The notes beneath the pieces were generated by a model, which saw only the letters and a program-made list of their open reading frames with translations, was not told the origin of the DNA and did no database searches. A stretch of 64,000 nucleotides of DNA from NCBI GenBank assembly GCA_035304345.1, contig DATGQE010000003.1:62001-126000 (forward strand), given 5' to 3'. The translations under genes and the position numbers were made by a program. Positions 8,035 to 16,541 of this stretch are shown piece after piece. This DNA comes from IDS-8 sp035304345. Its GTDB lineage: Bacteria; Pseudomonadota; Gammaproteobacteria; Steroidobacterales; Woeseiaceae. Numbering within the stretch: position 1 is the first letter of the stretch; each line of letters opens with the position of its first letter.

Positions 8035-8994
8035 ATGCGTGAGCGCGATTCCGGCGCTCCGCGCCTCGTATTCGCCGGCACGCCGGCGTTCGCGGTGCCG
8101 TCGCTGCGCGCCCTGGTCGCGCACGGCATGCGCCCGCTCCTCGTGCTCACGCAACCCGACCGCCCGGCCGGCCGCGGCCGCCGGCTTACGCCGAGCCCGG
8201 TGAAGCGCGTCGCGGAAGAGCATGGCATCCCGGTGAGCCAGCCCGCCACACTTATAAATAGTGCCGTCGTCGAGGAACTCGCCGCGCTCGAGCCCGACGC
8301 GATCGTCGTGGTGGCCTATGGCCTGCTTCTGCCGCCCGACGTGCTCTCCCTGCCGCGCGCAGGGTGCCTCAACGTGCACGCGTCGCTCCTGCCCCGCTGG
8401 CGCGGCGCGGCGCCGGTGGAAGCCGCGATCCTCGCGGGCGACGAGCAGACGGGTGTCAGCCTGATGCGCATGGACGAAGGACTCGACACCGGCCCCGTCT
8501 ACGCCCGCGTGCCGGTCGCCATCGGCGAGCACGAGACGGCCGGCGAGCTCAAGGCCCGGCTGGCCGAGCTCGGCGGCCAGCTTTTGGTGTCGAAGCTGCC
8601 CGACGTGCTGGCGGGCCGGCTGGTGGCGGAGCCGCAGCCGGCCACCGGCGTGACCTACGCGCCGAAGGTGAAGAAAGAGGACGCGCGGCTCGACTGGACG
8701 CTGCCGGCGATCGACCTCGCGCGCCGCGTGCGCGCCTACAACCCCGAGCCCGGCGCGCGCTTTGCGCTCGACGGCGAAATCGTGAAGTGCTGGCGGGCCA
8801 GGGCGCTCGAGGGGGCCGGCGGTCCGCCGGGTACCGTCGTCGCCGTGCCGAAACGCGCGGGCGAGGGCATCCACGTGGCCTGCGGGCAGGGCGTGCTCAG
8901 CCTGCTCGAGCTGCAGCGGCCGGGGCGCGGCCGCGTCACCGCCCGGGAGTACGCGAGCCAGGTGGATCTCGCCGGCCGCCGGTTGCCGGCATGA
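8035..8994 (+). CDS. fmt: Methionyl-tRNA formyltransferase
   Basis: Fmt formylates initiator Met-tRNA with 10-formyl-tetrahydrofolate, the step that peptide deformylase later reverses on proteins. The 319-residue protein shows FAGTPAFAVPSL at the N-terminus, TQPDRPAGRGR, the catalytic LNVHASLLPRWRGAAP loop and MDEGLDTGPV. A C-terminal OB-fold-like domain begins near residue 205. The ATG at 8035 is the only start compatible with the conserved N-terminus. The stop overlaps the rsmB start in an ATGA. Confidence 0.97.
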   Translation: MRERDSGAPRLVFAGTPAFAVPSLRALVAHGMRPLLVLTQPDRPAGRGRRLTPSPVKRVAEEHGIPVSQPATLINSAVVEELAALEPDAIVVVAYGLLLPPDVLSLPRAGCLNVHASLLPRWRGAAPVEAAILAGDEQTGVSLMRMDEGLDTGPVYARVPVAIGEHETAGELKARLAELGGQLLVSKLPDVLAGRLVAEPQPATGVTYAPKVKKEDARLDWTLPAIDLARRVRAYNPEPGARFALDGEIVKCWRARALEGAGGPPGTVVAVPKRAGEGIHVACGQGVLSLLELQRPGRGRVTAREYASQVDLAGRRLPA

Positions 8995-10328
8995 GCGGCG
9001 CGGCGGTCCGTGCCACCGCCGCGCAGGTCGTGGACGCGGTGGTGACGGCCGGCCGGGCGCTGGACCAGGCGCTCGCCGAGCGCGAATCGAGCGTGCCGGC
9101 TGCGGACCGGCCGCTGCTCCACGAGCTCGCCTACGGCGTGCTGCGCCGCCACTGGCGTCTGCGTGCCTGGCTCGGCGAGCTGCTCGACCGGCCGGTGCCG
9201 AGGAAGGACCGGGTGATCGAAGCCCTGCTCGCCGTCGGCCTGTACCAGCTCGCCGAGCTCAGGGTGCCGGATCACGCCGCGGTGACCCTGACGGTGCAGG
9301 CCGCGCGCCTGCTGGGGCGGCCGCGCCACGCCGGTCTCGTCAACGCGGTGCTGCGCAATTTCCGCCGGCGCGATCTCGCGGCCCGCGAGGCCGCGACGGA
9401 GGAGGCGCGCTGGAATCACCCGGCCTGGCTGATCGCGCGCCTGCGCCGCGACTGGCCGGATCACTTCCGGCAGATCCTCGAGGCGAACGACCAGCGCGCC
9501 CCGATGTGGCTGCGGCTCAACCCGCGGCGGACCACGCTCGAGGCCTGGCAGGCGGACCTCGAGCGCGCGCCCGCCCCGGCGCCGTTCACCGCCTCCCGCC
9601 TCCCGGGCTTCGAGCAGGCGATCCGGCTCGACCCCGCCCGCCCGGTGGCCGCCCTGCCGGGCTATGCCGACGGGCGGGTGTCCGTGCAGGACGCGGCCGC
9701 GCAGATCGCAGCGCCCTGGCTGCTCGAAGGTCACGGTGGCGGCCGGATCCTGGACGCCTGCGCCGCGCCCGGCGGCAAGTCGGCGCATCTCCTCGAGCTC
9801 GCGCCGCCCGGCACGGAGCTCCTGGCGGTGGACATCGACCCGGAGCGGCTGGAGCGCGTGCGGGAGAATCTCGAGCGGCTCGGCCTCCGCGAGCGGGCCA
9901 CCCTGGTCGCCGCCGATGCCTCGCAGCCGGGGGACTGGTGGGACGGACGGCCGTTCGAGCGCGTCCTGCTCGACGTTCCGTGCTCGGGGACCGGCGTGAT
10001 CCGCCGCCACCCGGACATCAAGCTGCTGCGTCGCGAGCGCGACATCCCGGCCTTCGCCGCGCGGCAGCGGCGCCTGCTGGAGGCGCTGTGGCCGCTGCTC
10101 GCGCCGGGCGGCCGGCTCTTGTACGTGACCTGCTCGGTGCTCGCTGAAGAGAACGAGGCGGTGGTCCGGGGCTTCCTGGCGGGGCGCCCGGGGGCCGCCG
10201 AGGCCGAAGTGTTGCCAAATCGCAACATCCGCGATGTAATGTACCGCCGAGCCTCGGGCCTCCAGACGTTGCCGGGCGAGGCGGGTCTCGACGGCTTCTA
10301 CTATGCCTGCCTGGAAAAGACGCACTGA
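8991..10328 (+). CDS. rsmB: 16S rRNA (cytosine-967-C5) methyltransferase
   Basis: RsmB methylates C967 of 16S rRNA using S-adenosylmethionine. The 445-residue protein has an N-terminal NusB-like RNA-binding domain (about 1-140) and a Rossmann methyltransferase domain. The latter contains DACAAPGGKSAHLLEL (AdoMet loop), VDIDPERLERV, the catalytic LDVPCSGTGVIRRHPD and the second Cys motif YVTCSVLAEENE. It starts at an ATG overlapping the fmt stop. The order def-fmt-rsmB is the standard one. Confidence 0.97.
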   Translation: MSGAAVRATAAQVVDAVVTAGRALDQALAERESSVPAADRPLLHELAYGVLRRHWRLRAWLGELLDRPVPRKDRVIEALLAVGLYQLAELRVPDHAAVTLTVQAARLLGRPRHAGLVNAVLRNFRRRDLAAREAATEEARWNHPAWLIARLRRDWPDHFRQILEANDQRAPMWLRLNPRRTTLEAWQADLERAPAPAPFTASRLPGFEQAIRLDPARPVAALPGYADGRVSVQDAAAQIAAPWLLEGHGGGRILDACAAPGGKSAHLLELAPPGTELLAVDIDPERLERVRENLERLGLRERATLVAADASQPGDWWDGRPFERVLLDVPCSGTGVIRRHPDIKLLRRERDIPAFAARQRRLLEALWPLLAPGGRLLYVTCSVLAEENEAVVRGFLAGRPGAAEAEVLPNRNIRDVMYRRASGLQTLPGEAGLDGFYYACLEKTH

Positions 10329-10335
10329 CCGGACT

Positions 10336-10935
10336 ATGACGCGAGCAGGGGGCGCGCCGCGGATCGGCCGCGCGCTGCCGGTGCTGCTCGCGCTGCTCGC
10401 GCTGGCGGCGACGCCGTCCGTGCCGGCGCAGACCGTCGAGCGGCAGGGCTACTTCGACGTCCGGTCGGCATCCACGACGGTGAACGAAGGGGTCGTGTAC
10501 CTCGACGCGCGCCTGCAGCTCGTGCTGTCGGACGACGCGCTGGCGGCGCTCGACAACGGCGTGCCCCTGACGATCGAGCTCAGGCTGGAGGTCGTGCGCG
10601 AGCGCCGCTTCCTGCCGGACCCGGCGGACGCCGAGCTGGTGCTGCGCTACCAGCTCGAGTACCGGCCGCTTTCCCAGCGCTACATCGTGCGCAACCTGAA
10701 CAGCGGCGACCAGGATTCGTTCGCGACCCTCTACTCGGCCCTCAACAACCTCGGACGGATACAGGACCTGCCGGTGCTCGACCTGTCGATCCTGGATCCG
10801 GATGCCCGTTACCGGATGCGGCTGCAGGCCCAGCTCAGCACACAGCAATACCCGGCCCCCTTGCGGCTCCTGTTCTTCTGGCGCGACGACTGGCAGCTCA
10901 CGAGCGAGTGGTACGAATGGTCCCTCGAACGATAA
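10336..10935 (+). CDS. DUF4390 exported protein
   Basis: A 199-residue protein with a signal peptide (hydrophobic stretch LPVLLALLALAATPSVPA, cleavage likely after AQT) followed by a DUF4390 domain (LDARLQLVLSDDALAALDNG ... LEYRPLSQRYIVRNLNSG ... LLFFWRDDWQLTSEWYEW). The function is unknown. The family is characteristically found between rsmB and an NtrY-type kinase gene, as here; its 3' end overlaps the kinase start. A periplasmic role connected with the kinase's sensor domain is an inference from this linkage only. Confidence 0.85.
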   Translation: MTRAGGAPRIGRALPVLLALLALAATPSVPAQTVERQGYFDVRSASTTVNEGVVYLDARLQLVLSDDALAALDNGVPLTIELRLEVVRERRFLPDPADAELVLRYQLEYRPLSQRYIVRNLNSGDQDSFATLYSALNNLGRIQDLPVLDLSILDPDARYRMRLQAQLSTQQYPAPLRLLFFWRDDWQLTSEWYEWSLER

Positions 10936-13148
10936 GGAAGGTGTTCTACACGGTGCTCGGCACGACCGGCATCGTGTTCGCGCTGACCGCGTTCTACCTT
11001 CTCAGCCGCACCGCCCAGAACGCGAGCCACTTCGACGAGCTGCAGAACCAGATCCTGCTGATCAACGCGATCGGGGTGGTCGCGCTGCTCGCCCTGATCG
11101 TCGGCAACTTCGCCCGCCTCGCCCGCGATTACCGCGCGCACGTGCCGGGAGCGAAGCTCAAGACGCGCATGGTCGCCATGTTCGTCGTCCTCGCCGTGCT
11201 GCCGCTGTTCGTCGTGTTCTGGTTCGCGATGCAGTTCATCAACCAGGGCATCGATTCCTGGTTCAACGTCGAGGTGGAGGACGGGCTCGACAATGCGCTG
11301 GCGCTGAGCCAGGCCTCGCTCGGCATGCAGATGCGCGACAACCTGAACACGACGTTGCGCATCGCGGACGCGGTGCAGAAGGTGAGGGGTCGCGACCTCA
11401 TCTACGAGCTCGGCGTGCTGCGGCTCGAGAGCGGCGCGCGCGAGATCACGGTGTTCGGCCGCAACGGCCGCATCGTCGCCACCAGCTCGGACGATCTCGC
11501 CGGCAACATCCCGGACCCGCCGATGGAGGAAATGCTGCTCCAGGTGCAGCAGAACCTGCCGTACGTCAGCCTGGAATCAGTCGAGGGCGGAAGGTACGAG
11601 ATCCACACCGCGATTCCCTTCGGCAGCGGCCCGGAGCCGGAAGCCCAGGGCGTCGTGCGTGCCGTGTTCCCGGTCAGCGAGCGCATGAGCCGCATGGCGT
11701 CCAGCGTCGAGACGTCCTACAGCGAGTACAAGCGGGCGGAGTACCTGCGCGAGCCGCTCAAGCGGACGATCACGATCACGTTGGCAATCGTGCTGATGAT
11801 CTCACTGCTCGCCTCGGTGTACCTCGCGTTCTTCTTCTCGCGGCGGCTGGTGGCCCCGATCCAGGACCTCGTGGCCGGCACCCGGGCGGTCGCCAAGGGA
11901 GATTTCGACATGCGGCTGCCGACGGGGTCGCGCGACGAGATCGGGTTCCTGATCAACTCCTTCAACGACATGACGCAGCGGCTCGCCGCAGCGCGGCGGC
12001 AGGCCAGCCTGAGCCAGGCCCAGGTGGAGGCCGAGCGCGCGAACCTCGAGGTGATTCTCGCCCGCCTCTCGACCGGCGTCGTGTCGCTGGAGTCGGATTT
12101 CCGCATCCGCACCGCCAACCAGGCCGCCGGTGCGATCCTGAACGCCGATCTCGAGAACAAGATCGGCGAGTACCTGCCGGACGTAGCGGTCGGGCAGCCG
12201 CTCCTCGAGCAGTTCGTCGACATCGCCTGCATGCATCTCACCGCCGGCGACACGGAATGGCGCGAGCAGATCGCATTGCGCGGCGAGGTCGGCACGCGGG
12301 TCCTCACCTGCGCCTGCACCACGCTGCCGGGCGACGAAGCGCATGCGCCGGGGTTCGTGATCGTGTTCGACGACATCACGGCGCTGTTGCAGGCGCAGCG
12401 GGACGCGGCCTGGGGCGAGGTGGCGCGCCGGCTGGCGCACGAGATCAAGAACCCGCTCACGCCGATCCAGCTTTCCGCCGAGCGCCTGCGCCGCAAGTAC
12501 CTGCACACGATGTCGGCCGAGGAAGCGCAGATCCTCGATCGCGCCACGCACACGATCGTGCAGCAGGTCGAGGCGATGAAGGAGATGGTCAACGCCTTCA
12601 GCGAATACGCGCGCGCCCCGGACATGGACATCGCGAGCTTCCAGATCGACAAGCTGGCGCACGAGGTGGTCGATCTCTACCGGGCGCAGGAGAGCGGCGT
12701 CGAGATCCGGCTGCATGCCGACGCGGACCTGCCGCCGGTGGATGCCGACATCGGGCGCATCCGGCAGATCCTGCACAACCTGATTCGCAATTCGATCGAA
12801 GCGCTGGATGCGAGCCGGGACGGCCGGGTCGACGTCACGGTGCGAGCGGCGGAGTACCAGGGCATCGCCGTGGTCGAGGTTCTCGTGGAGGACAACGGCC
12901 CGGGTTTCCAGCCCGGCTACCTCGGCCAGATCTTCGATCCTTACGTGACCACGAAGCCGCGCGGCACCGGGCTCGGCCTCGCGATCGTGAAGAAGCTGGT
13001 GGAGGAACACGCGGGCATCATCGAGGCGGAGAACCGGCCGCAGGGCGGCGCGCTGATCCGCATCCGGTTGCCACTCAATGAGTCGTCGCGAGAAGCGATG
13101 ATGGCCATGTTGCCTCGGCGCATGGAGAAACGGAGGGAGAGAGCATGA
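10917..13148 (+). CDS. ntrY: NtrY-type membrane sensor histidine kinase
   Basis: A 743-residue transmembrane kinase, probably sensing a periplasmic or membrane signal and phosphorylating the adjacent NtrX-type regulator. Order: three N-terminal membrane segments, a periplasmic region, another membrane segment near residue 290, a HAMP linker (RRLVAPIQDLVAGTRAVAKG), a PAS-like region, the HisKA domain with His508 in RRLAHEIKNPLTPIQ, and an ATPase domain with LHNLIRNSIEAL (N box), VEDNGPGF and GTGLGLAIVKKLVEEHAG. I take the ATG at 10917; a GTG three codons upstream is also possible. It overlaps the DUF4390 gene by 19 bp and ntrX by 4 bp. Confidence 0.9.
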   Translation: MVPRTIRKVFYTVLGTTGIVFALTAFYLLSRTAQNASHFDELQNQILLINAIGVVALLALIVGNFARLARDYRAHVPGAKLKTRMVAMFVVLAVLPLFVVFWFAMQFINQGIDSWFNVEVEDGLDNALALSQASLGMQMRDNLNTTLRIADAVQKVRGRDLIYELGVLRLESGAREITVFGRNGRIVATSSDDLAGNIPDPPMEEMLLQVQQNLPYVSLESVEGGRYEIHTAIPFGSGPEPEAQGVVRAVFPVSERMSRMASSVETSYSEYKRAEYLREPLKRTITITLAIVLMISLLASVYLAFFFSRRLVAPIQDLVAGTRAVAKGDFDMRLPTGSRDEIGFLINSFNDMTQRLAAARRQASLSQAQVEAERANLEVILARLSTGVVSLESDFRIRTANQAAGAILNADLENKIGEYLPDVAVGQPLLEQFVDIACMHLTAGDTEWREQIALRGEVGTRVLTCACTTLPGDEAHAPGFVIVFDDITALLQAQRDAAWGEVARRLAHEIKNPLTPIQLSAERLRRKYLHTMSAEEAQILDRATHTIVQQVEAMKEMVNAFSEYARAPDMDIASFQIDKLAHEVVDLYRAQESGVEIRLHADADLPPVDADIGRIRQILHNLIRNSIEALDASRDGRVDVTVRAAEYQGIAVVEVLVEDNGPGFQPGYLGQIFDPYVTTKPRGTGLGLAIVKKLVEEHAGIIEAENRPQGGALIRIRLPLNESSREAMMAMLPRRMEKRRERA

Positions 13149-14512
13149 GCACGGCACATGTGCTGGTGGTGGACGACGAGGCCGACATCCGGTCCCTGAT
13201 CCAGGACATTCTCACGGACGAGAATTACCGGGTTACGGTGGCCGGCAACGCGGCGGAGGCGCGGCGTGCGCGCCAGGAGAACAAGTGCGACCTCGTCCTC
13301 CTGGACATCTGGATGCCCGACACGGACGGCATCACGCTGCTGCGCGAGTGGGCAGAGCAAGGACTGGACTGCCCGGTCGTGATCATGTCCGGCCACGGCA
13401 CCGTAGACACGGCGGTCGAGGCCACGCGCTTGGGTGCCGTCGATTTCGTCGAGAAGCCGCTGTCGATCGCGAAGCTCCTGCGCACGGTAGAGCAGGCGCT
13501 CGAGAGCGCACGCCGCGATACGGGCCCGGCGCGCGAGATGCTGCCGCCCCTGCTCGCGCCGGTGGGACGCAGCCGCCTGATGCAGGACCTCCGGGACAAG
13601 GTGCAGCAGTTTGCCGGTCACAACTCGCCGGTGCTCCTGGTCGGGGAGCCGGGCACCGGCCGCGGCGCATTCGCCCGCTACATCCACGTGCTGAGCAATC
13701 GCCAGGAGGGGGAGCTCGAGGTCCTGCTGGCGGCGTCCCTGACGGACAGCAATACGGAAGAGATGCTGCTCGGCAGCGAGCGCCACGGGGAAGTCTTTCC
13801 GGGTGCGTTCGAGCGCGCGGCGAACGGCACGCTGATCATCGAGGAGCTCACGGACCTGAACGAGCTGGCGCAGAAGCTGGTCCTGAGTGTCATCGAGCAG
13901 GGAAGGTTCACGCGCGTCGGCGGACGCGACCCGGTGCCGCTGCAGGCGCGCATCCTGGCGACCGTCAGCGACGACTACGAGCAGGCGATCGAGGCGGGCC
14001 GCCTGCGGCGCGAGCTCGTGGCGAGCCTGAACGTGCTGAGCCTCCGCGTGCCGCCGCTGCGCGAATACGCCGAGGACGTGCCGGAGCTTCTGAGCTACTA
14101 CGTAGACAAGCTGGTGGACGCGGAGGGCCTCACGTTCCGCCGCTTCAGCGTGGCGGCCCAGAACCGGCTGCGCAACTATCCCTGGCCCGACAACGTCCGC
14201 GAGCTCAAGAATCTCGTCCGCCGGCTGCTGCTCACCGGCTCGCGGGACGAGGTCACGCTGGAAGAGATCGAGCGCGAGCTGCCGCAGAGCGTGCAGACCG
14301 ACGAGCCGCTGGTGAAGCAGGACCTGCTGTCGCTGCCGCTGCGCGAGGCGCGCGAGCAGTTCGAGCGCGCCTACCTGCAGCAGCAGCTCCTCCTGTGCGA
14401 GGGCAAGGTCGGGCGGCTCGCGAAACGCGTCGGCATGGAGCGGACGCACCTGTACCGCAAGCTGCGCTCTCTGGGCGTCGATTTCCGCGCGGTCTCCGGG
14501 GGCGACGACTAG
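13145..14512 (+). CDS. ntrX: NtrX-type response regulator with degenerate AAA+ domain
   Basis: A 455-residue regulator paired with the preceding kinase (ATGA overlap, GGAGGGAGAG ribosome binding site). The receiver domain (1-120) is intact, with D10/D11, phospho-acceptor Asp54 and Lys104. The central domain aligns with sigma-54 activators, but Walker A is GEPGTGRG (167-174; the Lys-Thr/Ser pair is replaced by Arg-Gly), the Walker B-like strand is GTLIIEEL, and the GAFTGA loop is missing (EVFPGAFERA in its place). The C-terminal Fis-type helix-turn-helix is intact (KRVGMERTHLYRKLRSLGV). It therefore probably binds DNA under phosphorylation control without ATP-driven sigma-54 activation. Confidence 0.88.
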   Translation: MSTAHVLVVDDEADIRSLIQDILTDENYRVTVAGNAAEARRARQENKCDLVLLDIWMPDTDGITLLREWAEQGLDCPVVIMSGHGTVDTAVEATRLGAVDFVEKPLSIAKLLRTVEQALESARRDTGPAREMLPPLLAPVGRSRLMQDLRDKVQQFAGHNSPVLLVGEPGTGRGAFARYIHVLSNRQEGELEVLLAASLTDSNTEEMLLGSERHGEVFPGAFERAANGTLIIEELTDLNELAQKLVLSVIEQGRFTRVGGRDPVPLQARILATVSDDYEQAIEAGRLRRELVASLNVLSLRVPPLREYAEDVPELLSYYVDKLVDAEGLTFRRFSVAAQNRLRNYPWPDNVRELKNLVRRLLLTGSRDEVTLEEIERELPQSVQTDEPLVKQDLLSLPLREAREQFERAYLQQQLLLCEGKVGRLAKRVGMERTHLYRKLRSLGVDFRAVSGGDD

Positions 14513-14537
14513 CCGACGTCGGCGAATCGCTGCCGGT

Positions 14538-14783
14538 TCATTCCGGACCGTCGGCGAACTTGACGTGCTGGTTCTCGATGCCGTTCGCGTGCGGCCGTCC
14601 CGGTTTGAGCGCGAAACCGAGCTGGCGATAACTCCGTGCCGCGACCTCGAGATCGTTCACCGCGACGATCACGTGATGGAGGCCGACTCGCACGTCGGCC
14701 GCGGCATCGTCCGCAGCCTGCGCGTGTGCTGCCGGGGGCAGCAGCAGCGAGACGATCGCGAGTCCGATCCCCGTGATGCGCAC
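14538..14783 (-). pseudogene. Truncated secreted VOC/glyoxalase-like protein
   Basis: Eighty-one codons: a signal peptide (ends AAHAQA) followed by the first beta-alpha unit of a glyoxalase-like (VOC) domain, VGLHHVIVAVNDLEVAARSYRQLGF, ending at FADGPE where intact proteins continue for well over 150 residues. The reading frame stops 25 bp before the convergent ntrX stop, and no continuation is visible in the other minus-strand frames. It starts with GTG one base after the capA-like stop. I interpret it as a 3'-deleted remnant; a functional mini-protein is less likely. Confidence 0.7.
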
Positions 14784-14784
14784 G

Positions 14785-15969
14785 TCAGTGGTCGGCCGGC
14801 GAGGACGGGGGCCCGTGCTCGACGAACGCCGGGCGCTCTTCCGGCAGGATGCGGCCGTCCCGCTCGAAGCGGATGCCCGGCGTGACGAAATCCTCGCGGC
14901 TCAGGTCGCGGATCCACGCGAGCGCCTGGCCGGAGGGGTCGAAGGACGGCCCGGCGGGCCGGATCTGCTCCGTCGAGTGGATGACGCCGTCGACGAAACG
15001 CCCTTCGCTATCCAGGGTGACGACGAGGATCGGCGCGATGCCGGCGAGCCCCTCGACACTGATGCCGTAATAGGTCGCGAAATTGCCGAGGCTGTAGGCG
15101 ATCAGCCGGTCCTTGTAGCGCTCCATCGCGCGCACGACGTGCGGCCCGTGCCCGAGCACGAGGTCGGCGCCGGCATCCACCATGCGGCGTGCGAAGTACA
15201 CGACGTCGCCGCGCGGCTCGTTGAAATACTCCTCCTCGGCGAAGGGCAGCCGCATCCTGTCGGGCCCCTCCGCGCCGCCGTGGAAGGACACGATCACGAT
15301 ATCGTGCCGGGCCGCGTGCTCCGCGACCGTGGCGGCGGCCAGGTCGTAGTCGAGCATCATGTTCGAGTTGCGGGTGACCGCGAACGCGAGCACCGCGACG
15401 GAAAGGCCCTTCACCTCGAGCGTCGCGAAGTCGCCTTCGCGCCCCGAGTGCAGGATGCCGGCGGCATCCAGCGTCTCCATCGTCGCCGTGCGCCCTTCCT
15501 CCCCGAAGTCCCGCGCGTGATTGTTCGCGAGGCTCAGCACGTCGAAGCCCGCGTTGACGAAATGCTCGACGTAGCGCGACGGTGAGCGGAACAGGTAGCA
15601 GGCGCGCGGGTTCCGGCACTCCTTGGCCGGGGTGCCGCCGTCCAGCAGCACCCCCTCGAGATTGCCGAACGTGACGTCCGCGCCGGCCAGCACCGGCGCG
15701 ACCTCGGCCAGGAACGACACGCCGTCGTCGTCGGGCAGGTGGTTCTCGGGATAATCCGTGCCGAGCATCATGTCGCCGACCGCCGCGACCGTGAGGTACA
15801 CGGGCGGCTTCGGCGGCGGCTCCGGCGCGGGGGACGGCTCCGGGACCGGCGCCGCGGGCGGTGCCGGCTCGGGGGCGCGCTCGCGCGGCTTGTCCGGCGC
15901 CACGGCACAGCCCGCCAGCACGATGAAGGCGAGCAGCGCGCCGACCCGGCGGAGCCTGCCGGCGATCAT
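14785..15969 (-). CDS. CapA-family (PGA_cap) metallophosphoesterase-like lipoprotein
   Basis: A 394-residue lipoprotein: lipobox FIVLAGCAV (Cys about 21), a Pro/Glu/Ala-rich linker (30-55) and a CapA/PGA-cap domain related to calcineurin-like phosphoesterases. Motifs are VAAVGDMMLGTD, ADVTFGNLEG, DVLSLANNHARDFG, IVSFHGGAEG, GADLVLGHGPHVVRAMERY and IAYSLGNFATY, supplying the predicted metal ligands. Family members act in poly-gamma-glutamate capsule anchoring in Bacillus, but most proteobacterial ones have no known role, and no capB/capC genes lie nearby. It overlaps the SPOR gene upstream (ATGA). Confidence 0.88.
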   Translation of the reverse strand: MIAGRLRRVGALLAFIVLAGCAVAPDKPRERAPEPAPPAAPVPEPSPAPEPPPKPPVYLTVAAVGDMMLGTDYPENHLPDDDGVSFLAEVAPVLAGADVTFGNLEGVLLDGGTPAKECRNPRACYLFRSPSRYVEHFVNAGFDVLSLANNHARDFGEEGRTATMETLDAAGILHSGREGDFATLEVKGLSVAVLAFAVTRNSNMMLDYDLAAATVAEHAARHDIVIVSFHGGAEGPDRMRLPFAEEEYFNEPRGDVVYFARRMVDAGADLVLGHGPHVVRAMERYKDRLIAYSLGNFATYYGISVEGLAGIAPILVVTLDSEGRFVDGVIHSTEQIRPAGPSFDPSGQALAWIRDLSREDFVTPGIRFERDGRILPEERPAFVEHGPPSSPADH

Positions 15970-16541
15970 CCGTCTCCGAGCCGAATCCGGAGCACGTCCA
16001 TGCCGGCTTCGTGCAGGCGGGTGCGCAGCACGTTGAGCTGCTGCAGGTCGCTGATCGGCCCGACGCGGACCCGGTGGTAGGTCTTGCTGTCGATCACGAC
16101 CTTCTCGATCTGCGACTCGATGCCCTGCATCGCGAGCTGCGCGCGCCGCCGGTCGGCGTCCGCGTACTCGGTGAACGAGCCGACCTGCAGCACGTACAGG
16201 CCCGGGGTGACCACCGCGCGCGACGTCCTGTCGCTGCTCACCTCCTTCTCCTGCTCGGGGATGATCACCTCGAAGCTCGGCAACATGTCGTAGAAGTCGA
16301 AGCGCGAGCTCCGCGGCTCCTCCGCCGGCGCCGGGGTCGCGGCCGCGGCATGCAGCGGCTCCTCGTGCGCCGGCTCCGTCATGCTCGCGGGCTCGGCCGC
16401 CGCGAGCGGCGCGGTGCGTCCGTCGACCTGGCCCTTGACGTAAATCGCGAGCGCGACCGACAGCCCGATCGCGAGGCCGAACAGCATCCAGGCCCAGCCC
16501 GGATAGTCGTCCGCGCTCCTCCTCCCCCTGCGGCGTGCCAT
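15966..16541 (-). CDS. SPOR-domain membrane protein (FtsN-like)
   Basis: A 191-residue bitopic inner-membrane protein: a basic cytoplasmic N-terminus (MARRRGRR), a membrane segment (about 15-35, WMLFGLAIGLSVALAIYV), a low-complexity Ala/Pro/Glu periplasmic linker, and a C-terminal SPOR domain (about 115-190; YVLQVGSFTEYADADRRRAQL ... HRVRVGPISDLQQLN). SPOR domains bind denuded septal glycan, so a division role is likely. It begins directly after the argS stop with no gap, and argS-SPOR adjacency is common in gammaproteobacteria. Low overall similarity to E. coli FtsN makes that name uncertain. Confidence 0.88.
   Translation of the reverse strand: MARRRGRRSADDYPGWAWMLFGLAIGLSVALAIYVKGQVDGRTAPLAAAEPASMTEPAHEEPLHAAAATPAPAEEPRSSRFDFYDMLPSFEVIIPEQEKEVSSDRTSRAVVTPGLYVLQVGSFTEYADADRRRAQLAMQGIESQIEKVVIDSKTYHRVRVGPISDLQQLNVLRTRLHEAGMDVLRIRLGDG

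Noticed and set aside
14785..15969. Capsule (poly-gamma-glutamate) synthesis operon suggested by the CapA-like protein
   Set aside because: No capB, capC or ligase genes lie nearby; the neighbours are argS and a SPOR protein, so only a CapA-domain lipoprotein is supported.
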